Source: Teredinibacter haidensis (GTDB lineage: Bacteria > Pseudomonadota > Gammaproteobacteria > Pseudomonadales > Cellvibrionaceae). From it: DNA of 64,000 bases. Position numbers and translations under genes: made by a program. The number at the start of each line of letters is the position of its first letter. The stretch's first letter is position 1. Of this stretch, positions 1 through 8,268 are shown piece after piece. The notes under the pieces are model-generated. The model did not search any database and was not told the origin of the DNA. It saw only the letters and a program-made list of their open reading frames with translations. The stretch spans positions 3,297,001 to 3,361,000 of the forward strand of contig NZ_CP060084.1 of assembly GCF_014211975.1 (NCBI RefSeq), read 5' to 3'.

Positions 1-1
1 C

Positions 2-1075
2 CACCTGCACTGGCAACTAAACCTTACTCCCATGTCGGATCTGGACAGGGAAATAGCGGAAACGATAATCGACGCCGTAGAGCCGAACGGATTGCTGGGG
101 CAAAAGCTGGATGACATGTTCTCCGGCCTACAAGCTCACCACGAAGAGCTTGAGATGGACGAAATGCTGGCAGTTCTACATAGGGTTCAACAGTTCGATC
201 CTCCTGGCGTACTCAGCCAGGATATCCGCGAATGTCTGCTAACTCAGCTGCGACAGTTGCAAAGTGACACCCTTGATATTACCCACGCCAAAGCTCTGGT
301 TAATGATTATTTGGACCTGCTCGGCGGCCGCGACTTCAAACAACTGATGCGAAAACTGCGCATAAAAGAGCCCGAACTACAGGCCGCCATTCGCGTCATT
401 CAAAGCCTAAACCCACGCCCAGGGGAATCCATAGGCAGCGACGAAACCGAGTATGTCGTGCCAGACGTTTTCGTCAGCAAAGTGAATAACCGCTGGATGG
501 TACAACTCAACCCCGATATCGCACCCAAGCTGCGCATTAATACCAGCTACGCCTCCCTCGTCAAACGTGCCGACTCCAGCTCAGACAACACCTTTCTACG
601 CGACAATCTGCAGGAAGCCCGCTGGTTTCTGAAAAGTCTGCAAAGCCGCAACGAAACCTTACTCAAAGTATCCACCTGTATTGTGGAAAAACAGCAGGGC
701 TTCCTCGACTACGGCCCGGAAGCAATGAAACCCATGGTGCTGCACAACGTCGCTGAAATAGTGGAGATGCACGAATCCACCATTTCTCGTGTAACCACCC
801 AAAAGTATATGCACACACCCCAAGGTATTTTTGAGCTGAAATACTTTTTCTCCAGCCACGTCGCCACCGATTCAGGCGGCGAATGTTCCTCTACCGCCAT
901 TCGCGCCATCATCAAAAAACTTGTGGCGGCAGAAAACCCACGGAAACCGCTAAGTGACTCTAAAATTACTGGACTGTTAGCCGAGCAGGGTATTAAGGTA
1001 GCGCGCCGAACCATTGCAAAGTATCGCGAATCCTTGCACATACCACCCTCGAATGAACGCAAGCGACTGGTTTAA
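2..1075 (+). CDS. rpoN: RNA polymerase sigma-54 factor RpoN, C-terminal part (5' end outside window)
   Basis: Directs core RNA polymerase to -24/-12 promoters and needs AAA+ activators. The frame is open from base 2, ahead of the first ATG at 32, and the upstream residues (HLHWQLNLTP) continue the core-binding domain, so the gene is cut by the window edge. The core-binding region (QFDPPGVLSQDIRECL) is followed by the helix-turn-helix near residues 235-265 and the RpoN box ARRTIAKYRE near the C-terminus. It heads the usual rpoN-ptsN-rapZ-ptsO cluster, but hpf, normally next, is absent. Five sigma-54 promoters at 55-61 kb are probable targets of this factor. Confidence 0.97.
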   Translation, partial: HLHWQLNLTPMSDLDREIAETIIDAVEPNGLLGQKLDDMFSGLQAHHEELEMDEMLAVLHRVQQFDPPGVLSQDIRECLLTQLRQLQSDTLDITHAKALVNDYLDLLGGRDFKQLMRKLRIKEPELQAAIRVIQSLNPRPGESIGSDETEYVVPDVFVSKVNNRWMVQLNPDIAPKLRINTSYASLVKRADSSSDNTFLRDNLQEARWFLKSLQSRNETLLKVSTCIVEKQQGFLDYGPEAMKPMVLHNVAEIVEMHESTISRVTTQKYMHTPQGIFELKYFFSSHVATDSGGECSSTAIRAIIKKLVAAENPRKPLSDSKITGLLAEQGIKVARRTIAKYRESLHIPPSNERKRLV

Positions 1076-1111
1076 ATTCAAGGCTTTTTTGATTTCTGTC
1101 CTGATAACGAC

Positions 1112-1139
1112 TTGGAACCTCAATGAATGCTGGTAGAAT
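1112..1139 (+). promoter_or_regulatory. Putative sigma-70 promoter upstream of ptsN
   Basis: TTGGAA (1112-1117), a 16-bp spacer and TAGAAT (1134-1139) lie in the gap between rpoN and ptsN, about 120 bp before the ptsN start. The -10 matches five of six consensus bases and the -35 four of six. This would give the ptsN-rapZ-ptsO genes their own transcription. Based on sequence match only. Confidence 0.4.
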
Positions 1140-1259
1140 GCGCGCCAGTTTGCAGCTCCGGGTCGCAAACATGGGCGTTATCGCTCCTGTTTCCGCCTTA
1201 TACCTCCTAAAAGCGCTTACTACGCGCGGCTGGAAAGGACACGTAAAAACGTTATTACT

Positions 1260-1712
1260 ATGCAGATATCAACCATTCTTACCGATGAACGCTGTAAAGC
1301 CAAAGCTACCGACGCCAGCAAAAAGCGTGTACTGGAAAGCCTAGCCAGCCTATTCGCCAGCGACCTACCCGATACAGACGAAACCACCATCTTTCAATGC
1401 CTGATCGCCCGCGAACGCTTAGGCTCGACCGGTATAGGCCAGGGCGTCGCCATCCCCCACTGCCGTTTATCCGCTTCGAATCAAACCCTCTGTGCTTGTA
1501 TCACTCTCGATCATCCCGTCGATTTTGATGCCGTCGATGGAGCCCCGGTAGATGTTATTTTCGCCATCCTTGTCCCTGAAGATGCCGAAGACTCACACCT
1601 TCAAACTCTCGCCACCCTTGCCGAAGCCTTACAGAATCCGAACTTCACACGTAAACTAAAAGCCTGCAGCAGCAATGAAGAATTGTTTCGTGTCGCGGCT
1701 GGTGTAAACTGA
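1260..1712 (+). CDS. ptsN: Nitrogen-PTS EIIA component PtsN
   Basis: EIIA(Ntr), the terminal phosphoacceptor of the regulatory PTS (PtsP-PtsO-PtsN), which in other gammaproteobacteria modulates potassium transport and nitrogen/carbon signalling rather than sugar uptake. The 150-residue protein carries the conserved phosphorylation motif GQGVAIPHCR with His67, and the start MQISTIL matches the family. Position after rpoN and before rapZ is canonical. No strong ribosome binding site sits directly before the ATG. Identification is firm from motif, size and synteny. Confidence 0.95.
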   Translation: MQISTILTDERCKAKATDASKKRVLESLASLFASDLPDTDETTIFQCLIARERLGSTGIGQGVAIPHCRLSASNQTLCACITLDHPVDFDAVDGAPVDVIFAILVPEDAEDSHLQTLATLAEALQNPNFTRKLKACSSNEELFRVAAGVN

Positions 1713-1801
1713 TAACCATCTAATATCAGTAAAATTACACACTGCGGGTAAGGGTTTACCCGTACAACGCTTACGATTTTATCCCCCTTTGGTATATACC
1801 C

Positions 1802-2674
1802 ATGCGCCTGCTTATACTCAGCGGAAGATCTGGCTCAGGTAAGAGTTCTGCTCTACACCTCTTGGAAGACGAGGGTTTCACCTGTATTGATAACTTACCC
1901 GCCAACCTGCTGCCCGCTTTAATCGAGCAGATCGGCGACCGCATCAGCAGTGAAGAGCAGCGCTTTGCGATAGGGATTGATGCGCGCAATATCTACGGTG
2001 ACCTCAGCAAACTCGCCGAGCTGATAGATAGCTCCGGTATTGAACGCAGTGAATACCAAATTGTTTTTCTCGACAGTTCCCGAGAAATACTGCTTAAGCG
2101 CTTTAGTGAAACCCGCCGCAGACACCCGCTCTCCGATGAGTTTATCGGTTTGAACGAAGCCATCTCACGGGAAAAAAGCATACTGCAGCCCATTGCCGCC
2201 GCCGCAGATGTCACCATCGATACCAGCCACCTGAGCCTGCATGAGCTGCGCAGTGCCATCAAACATATTGTCGTGGGTTCTGACACCAAAGGCATGGCAC
2301 TAATGTTTAAATCCTTTGGCTACAAATACGGCGTACCTGTCGATGTAGACTTTGTCTTTGATGTACGCTGCCTGCCCAACCCTTACTGGAGTACCCAATT
2401 GCGAGACCACACCGGGCTGGAACCTCCGGTAATAAGCTTCCTCGACGCAGAAAACGAGGTGGAAGAAATGTATAACGATATTCTGCAGTTTGTACGCAAA
2501 TGGATCCCACATTTTGAAAGTAACAACCGCAGCTATTTAACGGTCGCCATTGGCTGTACCGGCGGTTGGCACCGCTCTGTCTATATGTGCGAAAGACTCG
2601 CCAAAACACTTAAAGGCGACTATACCAATGTACAAACACGCCATCGCCAACTGGAAAATGTACCCGGTCATTAG
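1802..2674 (+). CDS. rapZ: RNase adapter protein RapZ
   Basis: In enterobacteria RapZ binds GlmZ sRNA and presents it to RNase E, controlling glucosamine-6-phosphate synthase and thus envelope precursor supply. The 290-residue protein has an N-terminal P-loop GRSGSGKS (residues 8-15) and the C-terminal region with GCTGGWHRSVY typical of the family. It lies between ptsN and ptsO as usual. Whether this organism has a GlmZ-like partner cannot be seen here, so the exact RNA target is unknown. Confidence 0.95.
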   Translation: MRLLILSGRSGSGKSSALHLLEDEGFTCIDNLPANLLPALIEQIGDRISSEEQRFAIGIDARNIYGDLSKLAELIDSSGIERSEYQIVFLDSSREILLKRFSETRRRHPLSDEFIGLNEAISREKSILQPIAAAADVTIDTSHLSLHELRSAIKHIVVGSDTKGMALMFKSFGYKYGVPVDVDFVFDVRCLPNPYWSTQLRDHTGLEPPVISFLDAENEVEEMYNDILQFVRKWIPHFESNNRSYLTVAIGCTGGWHRSVYMCERLAKTLKGDYTNVQTRHRQLENVPGH

Positions 2675-2714
2675 GGTCGGCTCGTAGACCCTAACACGGA
2701 GCAGTGGAAACTCT

Positions 2715-2984
2715 ATGCAGGAAAAGCAGATTCAAATTATCAATAAACTCGGACTGCACGCCCGGGCTGCAACAAAGCTGGCCAACCTATCCAATCGTTT
2801 CTCTTCCCGTATTGAAGTTGTCGCTAAGGGAAAAGCTACCGACGCCAAAAGTATTATGTCTCTGATGTTATTGGCCGCGTCCAAGGGCACAGATATTACG
2901 CTGCGCACCGATGGTGAAGACGAAGAAGCCGCAATGGGCGCCCTAATCGAGCTTATCAACAATCGTTTCGACGAAGCCGAATAA
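2715..2984 (+). CDS. ptsO: Nitrogen-PTS phosphocarrier protein NPr (HPr family)
   Basis: Phosphocarrier between PtsP and PtsN. The 89-residue protein has the active-site motif LGLHARAA with His15 and the regulatory-site region KSIMSLM with Ser46, spaced as in HPr proteins. It is the last gene of the rpoN-ptsN-rapZ-ptsO cluster, 40 bp after rapZ, preceded by CACGGAG about 14 bp before the ATG. Its place in this cluster, not among sugar PTS genes, marks it as NPr rather than sugar HPr. Confidence 0.94.
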   Translation: MQEKQIQIINKLGLHARAATKLANLSNRFSSRIEVVAKGKATDAKSIMSLMLLAASKGTDITLRTDGEDEEAAMGALIELINNRFDEAE

Positions 2985-3005
2985 TACATTTCAAAATTAA
3001 GTGAT

Positions 3006-3033
3006 TTGCGGAAGCCTTTGAAAAGGCTACAAT
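3006..3033 (+). promoter_or_regulatory. Putative sigma-70 promoter of mgtE
   Basis: TTGCGG (3006-3011), a 16-bp spacer and TACAAT (3028-3033) lie between ptsO and mgtE, 42 bp before the preferred mgtE ATG at 3075. The TTG that could be read as an upstream start codon for mgtE is therefore more likely part of the -35 element. Confidence 0.45.
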
Positions 3034-3074
3034 TTCCGCAACTCAAAACACTCGACCCAAAATCGGACAACGCA

Positions 3075-4439
3075 ATGCCGCAGGCCGTCGAACATATCGA
3101 AAACCAACCTCACGCCCACCTAAGCAAGGTGCAGGCGCTGCTGGACAGCGGCACCTTCCGCCAGGTTCGACGCATGCTTAATGGGTTGCGCCCGGTGGAA
3201 ATCGCGCGACTCATCGAATCCTCCCCGCCGGCCTCGCGAACCGTTCTGTGGGAACTGATCGAAAAAGATATTTCCGGTGAGGTGCTGGAAGAGCTGTCTG
3301 TTGATGTACAGAGTGTCTTCCTCAAGAAGATGGACACCGAAGAACTGGTGGAGCTGACCGAAGGCCTAGATACTGATGATGTCGTGGATATCCTCCAGCA
3401 GTTCCCGGAAAAGGTTATCCAGGAAGTACTGGAAGCTATGTCCGACCAGGATCGCGGCCGTATTGAGGCCGTAATCGCCTACGACGAGGAAACCGCCGGA
3501 GGCCTGACCAACACCGATACCATTACCGTACGTCCACGTTTCACATTAGACGTCGTACTACGCTACCTACGCCGCCACACCGAGCTGCCGCCATCTACCG
3601 ACAGCCTTATTGTGGTCAACCGCAAAGACGACTACCTGGGCCTGCTACCGTTGAGCACACTGCTCACCAACGACCCCAGCGTAACCGTGCGCGAAGTTAT
3701 GGTGACCGATACCAACGCCATTCCCGCCGGCATGTCCGATAAGGACGTCGCTAAACTGTTCGAACAGCACGACTGGGTCTCCGCTCCTGTCGTGGACGAT
3801 CAGGGCAAGCTGCTGGGCCGAATCACCATCGATGACGTGGTAGACGTAATTCGCGAAGACGCCGATCACTCATTGATGAGCCTCGCAGGTCTGGATGAAG
3901 ACGAAGACACCTTCGCCACCGTTGGACGCTCCATCCCGCGTCGCGCTGTCTGGCTGGGAATCAACCTGCTCACTGCCATTTTGGCGTCCTCCGTGATCAG
4001 TCTATTCGATGCAACGATCGATAAAGTCGTAGCGCTCGCGGTTCTAATGCCCATTGTCGCCAGTATGGGAGGGGTTGCCGGTTCGCAAACCCTTACCGTG
4101 GTCATTCGCGGTATGGCACTGGGCCATATTGGTTCCAGCAACCTGGGCTGGTTACTCTCCCGTGAGGTGCGGGTAGGATTGGTAAACGGTGTGCTCTGGG
4201 CTGCAGTGATGGCGGCCCTTGCTGCCTGGTGGTTTGACGATATCACCATAGCCATTATTTTAAGTACCGCCATGGTTATCAACCTGGTAACGGCGGCCCT
4301 CGCCGGCGCACTACTGCCGGTTACACTCAAAGCAATGAAAATCGATCCCGCGCTAGCCGGAGGCGTAACCCTTACCACCGTCACCGATGTGGTAGGCTTT
4401 TTCGCCTTCCTGGGATTGGCGACTTACTTTTACGGTTAA
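3075..4439 (+). CDS. mgtE: Magnesium transporter MgtE
   Basis: Inner-membrane Mg2+ channel/transporter gated by its cytoplasmic domain. Order of parts: an N-terminal superhelical MgtE-N domain (DTDDVVDILQQFP), a pair of CBS domains around residues 115-235, then five hydrophobic segments in the last 170 residues with the ASMGGVAGSQT stretch typical of the pore. I start it at ATG 3075 (454 residues, normal for the family). An in-frame TTG at 3006 would add 23 residues but overlaps a good -35 box. darP starts three bases after its stop, so the two are probably cotranscribed. Confidence 0.93.
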   Translation: MPQAVEHIENQPHAHLSKVQALLDSGTFRQVRRMLNGLRPVEIARLIESSPPASRTVLWELIEKDISGEVLEELSVDVQSVFLKKMDTEELVELTEGLDTDDVVDILQQFPEKVIQEVLEAMSDQDRGRIEAVIAYDEETAGGLTNTDTITVRPRFTLDVVLRYLRRHTELPPSTDSLIVVNRKDDYLGLLPLSTLLTNDPSVTVREVMVTDTNAIPAGMSDKDVAKLFEQHDWVSAPVVDDQGKLLGRITIDDVVDVIREDADHSLMSLAGLDEDEDTFATVGRSIPRRAVWLGINLLTAILASSVISLFDATIDKVVALAVLMPIVASMGGVAGSQTLTVVIRGMALGHIGSSNLGWLLSREVRVGLVNGVLWAAVMAALAAWWFDDITIAIILSTAMVINLVTAALAGALLPVTLKAMKIDPALAGGVTLTTVTDVVGFFAFLGLATYFYG

Positions 4440-4442
4440 ACA

Positions 4443-4955
4443 ATGACTGAAGACGAATACGAAGATTTTGACGACGGCGAGTTCGGAAAAAGCAAAACAC
4501 GAGTTAAGCAGGAAATGCAGGCTCTGCAGGAACTGGGGGTAAAAATCACCGAGCTAAAGGCCTCCCAGCAGGCGCAAATCCCCATGGACGACAAACTGCG
4601 CAAAGCCATCGAAGAAGCCCCGCGCATTACCCATCACAGCGGCCGAAAGCGGCATATGCAGTTTATTGGCAAGCTCATGCGCGCCGCCGATGGCGAAGCT
4701 ATTGAGCAGGCCTACCAAAAACTGATGGAAAAACAACATCAGTCAGTGCAACTGCACCATCAAATGGAACGGTGGCGAGACCGTTTACTAGTAGACGAAA
4801 AGGCTCTGCCGGAATTTATCGAACAATTTCCCCTTTGCGACCGCCAACAGCTGCGCCAGCTAATCCGCGCCAGCCAGAAAGAGCGTTCACAGCAAAAACC
4901 ACCCGTCAGTACGCGTAAATTGTTTAAGTTTATTCGGGATTGTTTTGAAGATTAA
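4443..4955 (+). CDS. darP: Ribosome-associated protein DarP/YjgA (DUF615)
   Basis: A 170-residue, highly charged, helix-rich protein matching the YjgA/DUF615 family, shown in E. coli to act in late assembly of the 50S subunit. The core TSHHSGRKRHMQFIGKLMR-like stretch (here THHSGRKRHMQFIGKLMR, residues 60-77) is the family signature. In pseudomonads yjgA sits between pmbA and tldD; here neither is adjacent. mgtE precedes it by three bases and the downstream neighbour is convergent. Confidence 0.92.
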   Translation: MTEDEYEDFDDGEFGKSKTRVKQEMQALQELGVKITELKASQQAQIPMDDKLRKAIEEAPRITHHSGRKRHMQFIGKLMRAADGEAIEQAYQKLMEKQHQSVQLHHQMERWRDRLLVDEKALPEFIEQFPLCDRQQLRQLIRASQKERSQQKPPVSTRKLFKFIRDCFED

Positions 4956-5010
4956 AGAGGTAACGACTTTACTAGAGAGATCTTACCTACGCCCATGAAC
5001 TTAAGATGTT

Positions 5011-5042
5011 GTGCGGCAGCCTTAATCTCCCCGGCTGCCACT
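5011..5042. other. Hairpin in the darP/amidohydrolase convergent gap
   Basis: The gap between two convergent genes contains GGCAGCC and GGCTGCC separated by about 11 bases, a stable stem without a clear T tract. It may end transcription or be neutral. Confidence 0.3.
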
Positions 5043-5140
5043 ACCACACAATATTGATGGAGAGCATTACTGACAGCCAAGTAGCGAAAGGCTATACCTC
5101 TTTAAATTTTGTCTGCAATTACTGAGGAATATGTTAAGCG

Positions 5141-6052
5141 TTAAAAACGGTGATGCTGTCCTACAGGCATTTTCTGCCGTACAGTACTTACTTCTGAAAA
5201 CTCTAAGGTCGCGAGAACTACCTGACATCCCAATTGTGAATCATCCGCAGCAGAAGGGTTACCGGCACGATTTAACAGCTTCCCCCAGGGGTCAACAATC
5301 ATGGAATCGCCCCAGGTTTTTCGTTGCGAATTATGCTGTCCGGCCTGATTAACGCCCACCATAAAAAGTTGGTTTTCGATCGCGCGAGCGCGTAGCAGAA
5401 TTTCCCAATGAGCTTTCCCTGTTACATATGTAAAAGCCGAAGGTAGAACGACAAATTCTGCACCCGACTGCACTAAGCGTGAAAAATATTCGGGAAAGCG
5501 CAAATCATAACAAATGGCCAAGCCCATCATTCCCCATGGGGTTTTCACCACCATCGGTTCGTTACCCGGCTGAAAAAATTCAGATTCACGGTAACGTTTT
5601 TCCCCATCAGAAACATCGGCATCAAACAGGTGGCACTTGCGATATACGGCTGCCAAACGACCGTCGTTATCGAACACAACGCTGGAGGCAAAGGGGAGCG
5701 CACCGCCGGCCTGCCATTGAATATCTCCCGGCAAATCACCAGCCGAAAATTGAAACTCCACTAGCGGTAAACTACCAGCAACCAACCAACTATTATACTT
5801 GCGGGCCAGTGCGCCAAAGCTCTGAAGCCAAGCCAACTGCTCTTCGACTTGAAATGGCTTTCGACAACCAAAGGTCAGTACATTCTCTGGCAATACCGCT
5901 AACTGGGCGCCTTTATCTGCTGCTTTTTCCAGCAAGCCCTCGGCGACGCTTAAATTATGCTGAATTGTAGAGGTGACATTATGCTCGTCCATCGGCATAC
6001 GGCTAACCATTTGAAGCGCAGCAATTTTAAGAGGAGATCGGGGAGTTGTCAT
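5141..6052 (-). CDS. Carbon-nitrogen hydrolase (Nit1/nitrilase superfamily)
   Basis: A cytoplasmic C-N hydrolase of the Nit branch, whose characterised members are deaminated-glutathione amidases. All three catalytic residues are visible: Glu56 (LPEN), Lys139 (VYRKCHLF) and Cys181 (AICYDLRFPE). At 303 residues it is slightly longer than usual, with about ten extra N-terminal residues. In pseudomonads this gene lies between yhdP and tldD; here an esterase separates it from yhdP and tldD is missing. The superfamily call is firm; substrate is inferred from the Nit-type motifs. Confidence 0.88.
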   Translation of the reverse strand: MTTPRSPLKIAALQMVSRMPMDEHNVTSTIQHNLSVAEGLLEKAADKGAQLAVLPENVLTFGCRKPFQVEEQLAWLQSFGALARKYNSWLVAGSLPLVEFQFSAGDLPGDIQWQAGGALPFASSVVFDNDGRLAAVYRKCHLFDADVSDGEKRYRESEFFQPGNEPMVVKTPWGMMGLAICYDLRFPEYFSRLVQSGAEFVVLPSAFTYVTGKAHWEILLRARAIENQLFMVGVNQAGQHNSQRKTWGDSMIVDPWGKLLNRAGNPSAADDSQLGCQVVLATLEFSEVSTVRQKMPVGQHHRF

Positions 6053-6137
6053 TGTTCACACATTCACTTAAGGAACCGAAATAACTATCGTTGTCGCATA
6101 CATTATCGCAAGCCTGTCACCCTTTAAAACATTGAAG

Positions 6138-6168
6138 GCTCGCGGGGAGCTAAGCACTACCCGCGAGC
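6138..6168 (-). terminator. Perfect 9-bp hairpin downstream of the CBM10 esterase
   Basis: GCTCGCGGG (6138-6146) pairs with CCCGCGAGC (6160-6168) just beyond the esterase stop. The T run that follows on the minus strand is weak (CTTCAATGTTTT), so it may be an imperfect intrinsic terminator or an mRNA-stabilising end. Confidence 0.45.
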
Positions 6169-6179
6169 AACGCTAACCA

Positions 6180-7814
6180 CTACTGAGAATTACAAGTGGA
6201 CTCAGAAATACAGCTCTGCTGATTTTCCCAGCCCCAGCCACTTTGGGTTTGCTGGCACATTGGGTATTCCGTTCCGTACCAATTGCAGACACTTGCACTA
6301 CTGTTGCTGGAAGAACTGGATGAACTCGACACAGACGAACTCGAAGAACTACTGGACCCGCCGACAATACCACCGTCACCGCTTTGACCTTCGCAGGTAG
6401 TCTCACCAATACAGTTTTGCTCGTTCTCCCATCCCCACCCTGTGCTCTGATTCTCGCACAGTGGAGTGAGCGTACCGTACCAATCACACTGCAGCCCACC
6501 GGTCACACTACTGGAGGAAGAATTACTGGAGCTTGATGAACTCGAAGACGAGGAGGAGGAACTGCTTGAAGAAGAACTGGAGCTACTTGAGGATAAGCTA
6601 CTAGACGACGAGCTACTACTGGATGAACTGGAGCTAACGGAAGAACTGTTCGCACAGCTTGAAATCACGCCACCGTCGCCATCACTCTGGCTTTCACAGG
6701 TGCTGCGTCCTACACAGCTCTGGCCACTCTCCCAACCCCAACCGCTGTCCTGATTAAGGCACAATGGACGAGGGTCGTCCTGGTACCACTTGCACAGGTC
6801 CACACATTCATCACTGCTGGACGATGAACTACTACTGGACGATACGCTGCTGCTGGAAGATGAACTCGTTGAAGAGCTTGATGAACTGCTTGAACTGCTG
6901 GACACAGATGTATCCAGACCAAAATAACGAACGGCAGCGGCGTAATCGACAGGTAGATTGTGGGAAACCCCGTCCATACTCAGCGCTTCAATCGGAGCAT
7001 CTTCGCCAGTACCGCCATAGCGGGTACGCGTGATACCAGACTCAGGAGAATCGGTATAGGCCGCGGTTTGCGAGACACCGTGAACATTAGTCCACTGTTT
7101 AATCGCCTCATTGAAATTATTGTAATTAAGCGTTTCATCATTGGTACCGTGCCACAACTGTAGACGCGGTCGTGGACCGGTGTATCCGGGGTAGGCGTTG
7201 CGAACCAAGTCACCCCACGCCTCCGGCGTTTTTGCGATATTTCCGTTGGCGCATTCGCTATTCCACGTTGAACCATCAGTCGTCGCAAAACAGGCGAAAG
7301 GAACACCGGCAAACGCAACACCCGCTTTAAACACGTCTGGATAGAGGCCGATCATAACATTCGTCATCATCGCGCCCGAGGAAACACCGGTAACAAAAAC
7401 CCGCTCCGAATCAACTTCATAATTTTGTTTTACATAATCAATCATCGACATAATGGAAACGGGGTCGCTGCCACCATCTCGAATAAGTGCCTGAGGGGAA
7501 GCTACATCGAAGCACATATCACTGCTATTGGCGGATGGATAAACAACGATATATCCATACTCATCGGCCATGGCTGCGTAGCGGGAGCCTCGATAAAACT
7601 CAGGGCCATCACCATGACAGTAGTGCACGGCAAGTAAAATGGGAGCGTTTTCCGCCAAACTATCTGGCACATACAGGTGCATGGGCAAATTACTGGGGTT
7701 ATCACCAAAGTTGGTAATTTCTACCAAGCTAGCGGCCTGTGCCCCCCATGCAGACAGGAACAAACCCGATAACAACGTAAATAGATATGCGGTCGTATTT
7801 ATTAATTTATTCAT
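6180..7814 (-). CDS. Secreted PHB-depolymerase/CE1-type esterase with three CBM10 modules and polyserine linkers
   Basis: Probably deacylates plant cell-wall polysaccharide (acetyl or feruloyl groups) or a polyester outside the cell. Signal peptide about residues 1-27 (ending GAQA-A), then a catalytic domain to about 302 of the esterase PHB-depolymerase family: nucleophile Ser145 in GVSSG, Asp226 in HGTNDE, His285 in GVSHNLP. Three CBM10-like modules follow (about 336-378, 442-480, 508-543), each with the CxWYG...C...GWGWE...C pattern. The linkers contain runs of up to about 20 serines. Such linkers are a hallmark of Saccharophagus, Cellvibrio and Teredinibacter enzymes. It is inserted between two housekeeping genes, which suggests later acquisition. 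Substrate cannot be told from sequence alone. Confidence 0.9.
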   Translation of the reverse strand: MNKLINTTAYLFTLLSGLFLSAWGAQAASLVEITNFGDNPSNLPMHLYVPDSLAENAPILLAVHYCHGDGPEFYRGSRYAAMADEYGYIVVYPSANSSDMCFDVASPQALIRDGGSDPVSIMSMIDYVKQNYEVDSERVFVTGVSSGAMMTNVMIGLYPDVFKAGVAFAGVPFACFATTDGSTWNSECANGNIAKTPEAWGDLVRNAYPGYTGPRPRLQLWHGTNDETLNYNNFNEAIKQWTNVHGVSQTAAYTDSPESGITRTRYGGTGEDAPIEALSMDGVSHNLPVDYAAAVRYFGLDTSVSSSSSSSSSSSTSSSSSSSVSSSSSSSSSSDECVDLCKWYQDDPRPLCLNQDSGWGWESGQSCVGRSTCESQSDGDGGVISSCANSSSVSSSSSSSSSSSSSLSSSSSSSSSSSSSSSSSSSSSSSNSSSSSVTGGLQCDWYGTLTPLCENQSTGWGWENEQNCIGETTCEGQSGDGGIVGGSSSSSSSSVSSSSSSSSNSSASVCNWYGTEYPMCQQTQSGWGWENQQSCISESTCNSQ

Positions 7815-8268
7815 ATGGACCTTCTTAGTGTGGACGCCAAAGAACAGGCGATTGAGAGAAAAGTTTTTCCGGCGGAATATATAGCATACTAATTTTACAT
7901 ACGCGATGACCTGCCGCTGCTTCTCACCTCACAAAAAAATAAAACACCCCATACGTATGCGTTAAAAAATACTAACAGAAATAGTATATCGAACACAGGG
8001 AAGAACAAATCATTATCTAGGGAAACAGAACGCTGTAGAGCCGCGAAAAACCTCCACATCCATGACAGCAATATGGAACAGCCGCTTACGACTAAACTCT
8101 TTAGGTATACGCTGAATGTCGTGTCGATCCCTTTTTAAGGCCACCCTGACACCTCTGATAATTTTTCAGCGGTCCACTAGACGCCCGAATCCGTTACGTT
8201 TAAATAGATAGGAATGGAAAACAAGAGAAGATATAAAAACTGTGGCTTCAAACTAATACCAAAGCTAA
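7815..8268. other. Non-coding stretch between esterase and yhdP
   Basis: About 450 bp, AT-richer than its neighbours. It should contain the esterase promoter (minus strand) and the end of the yhdP transcript. I see no convincing gene, terminator or repeat in it. Confidence 0.5.

Noticed and set aside
1123..1344. Plus-strand frame between rpoN and ptsN as a shrunken hpf
   Set aside because: The translation has no HPF/RaiA features and overlaps ptsN in another frame.
6466..6753. Acidic Leu/Glu-rich plus-strand frame opposite the esterase
   Set aside because: It is the complement of the polyserine linker codons.
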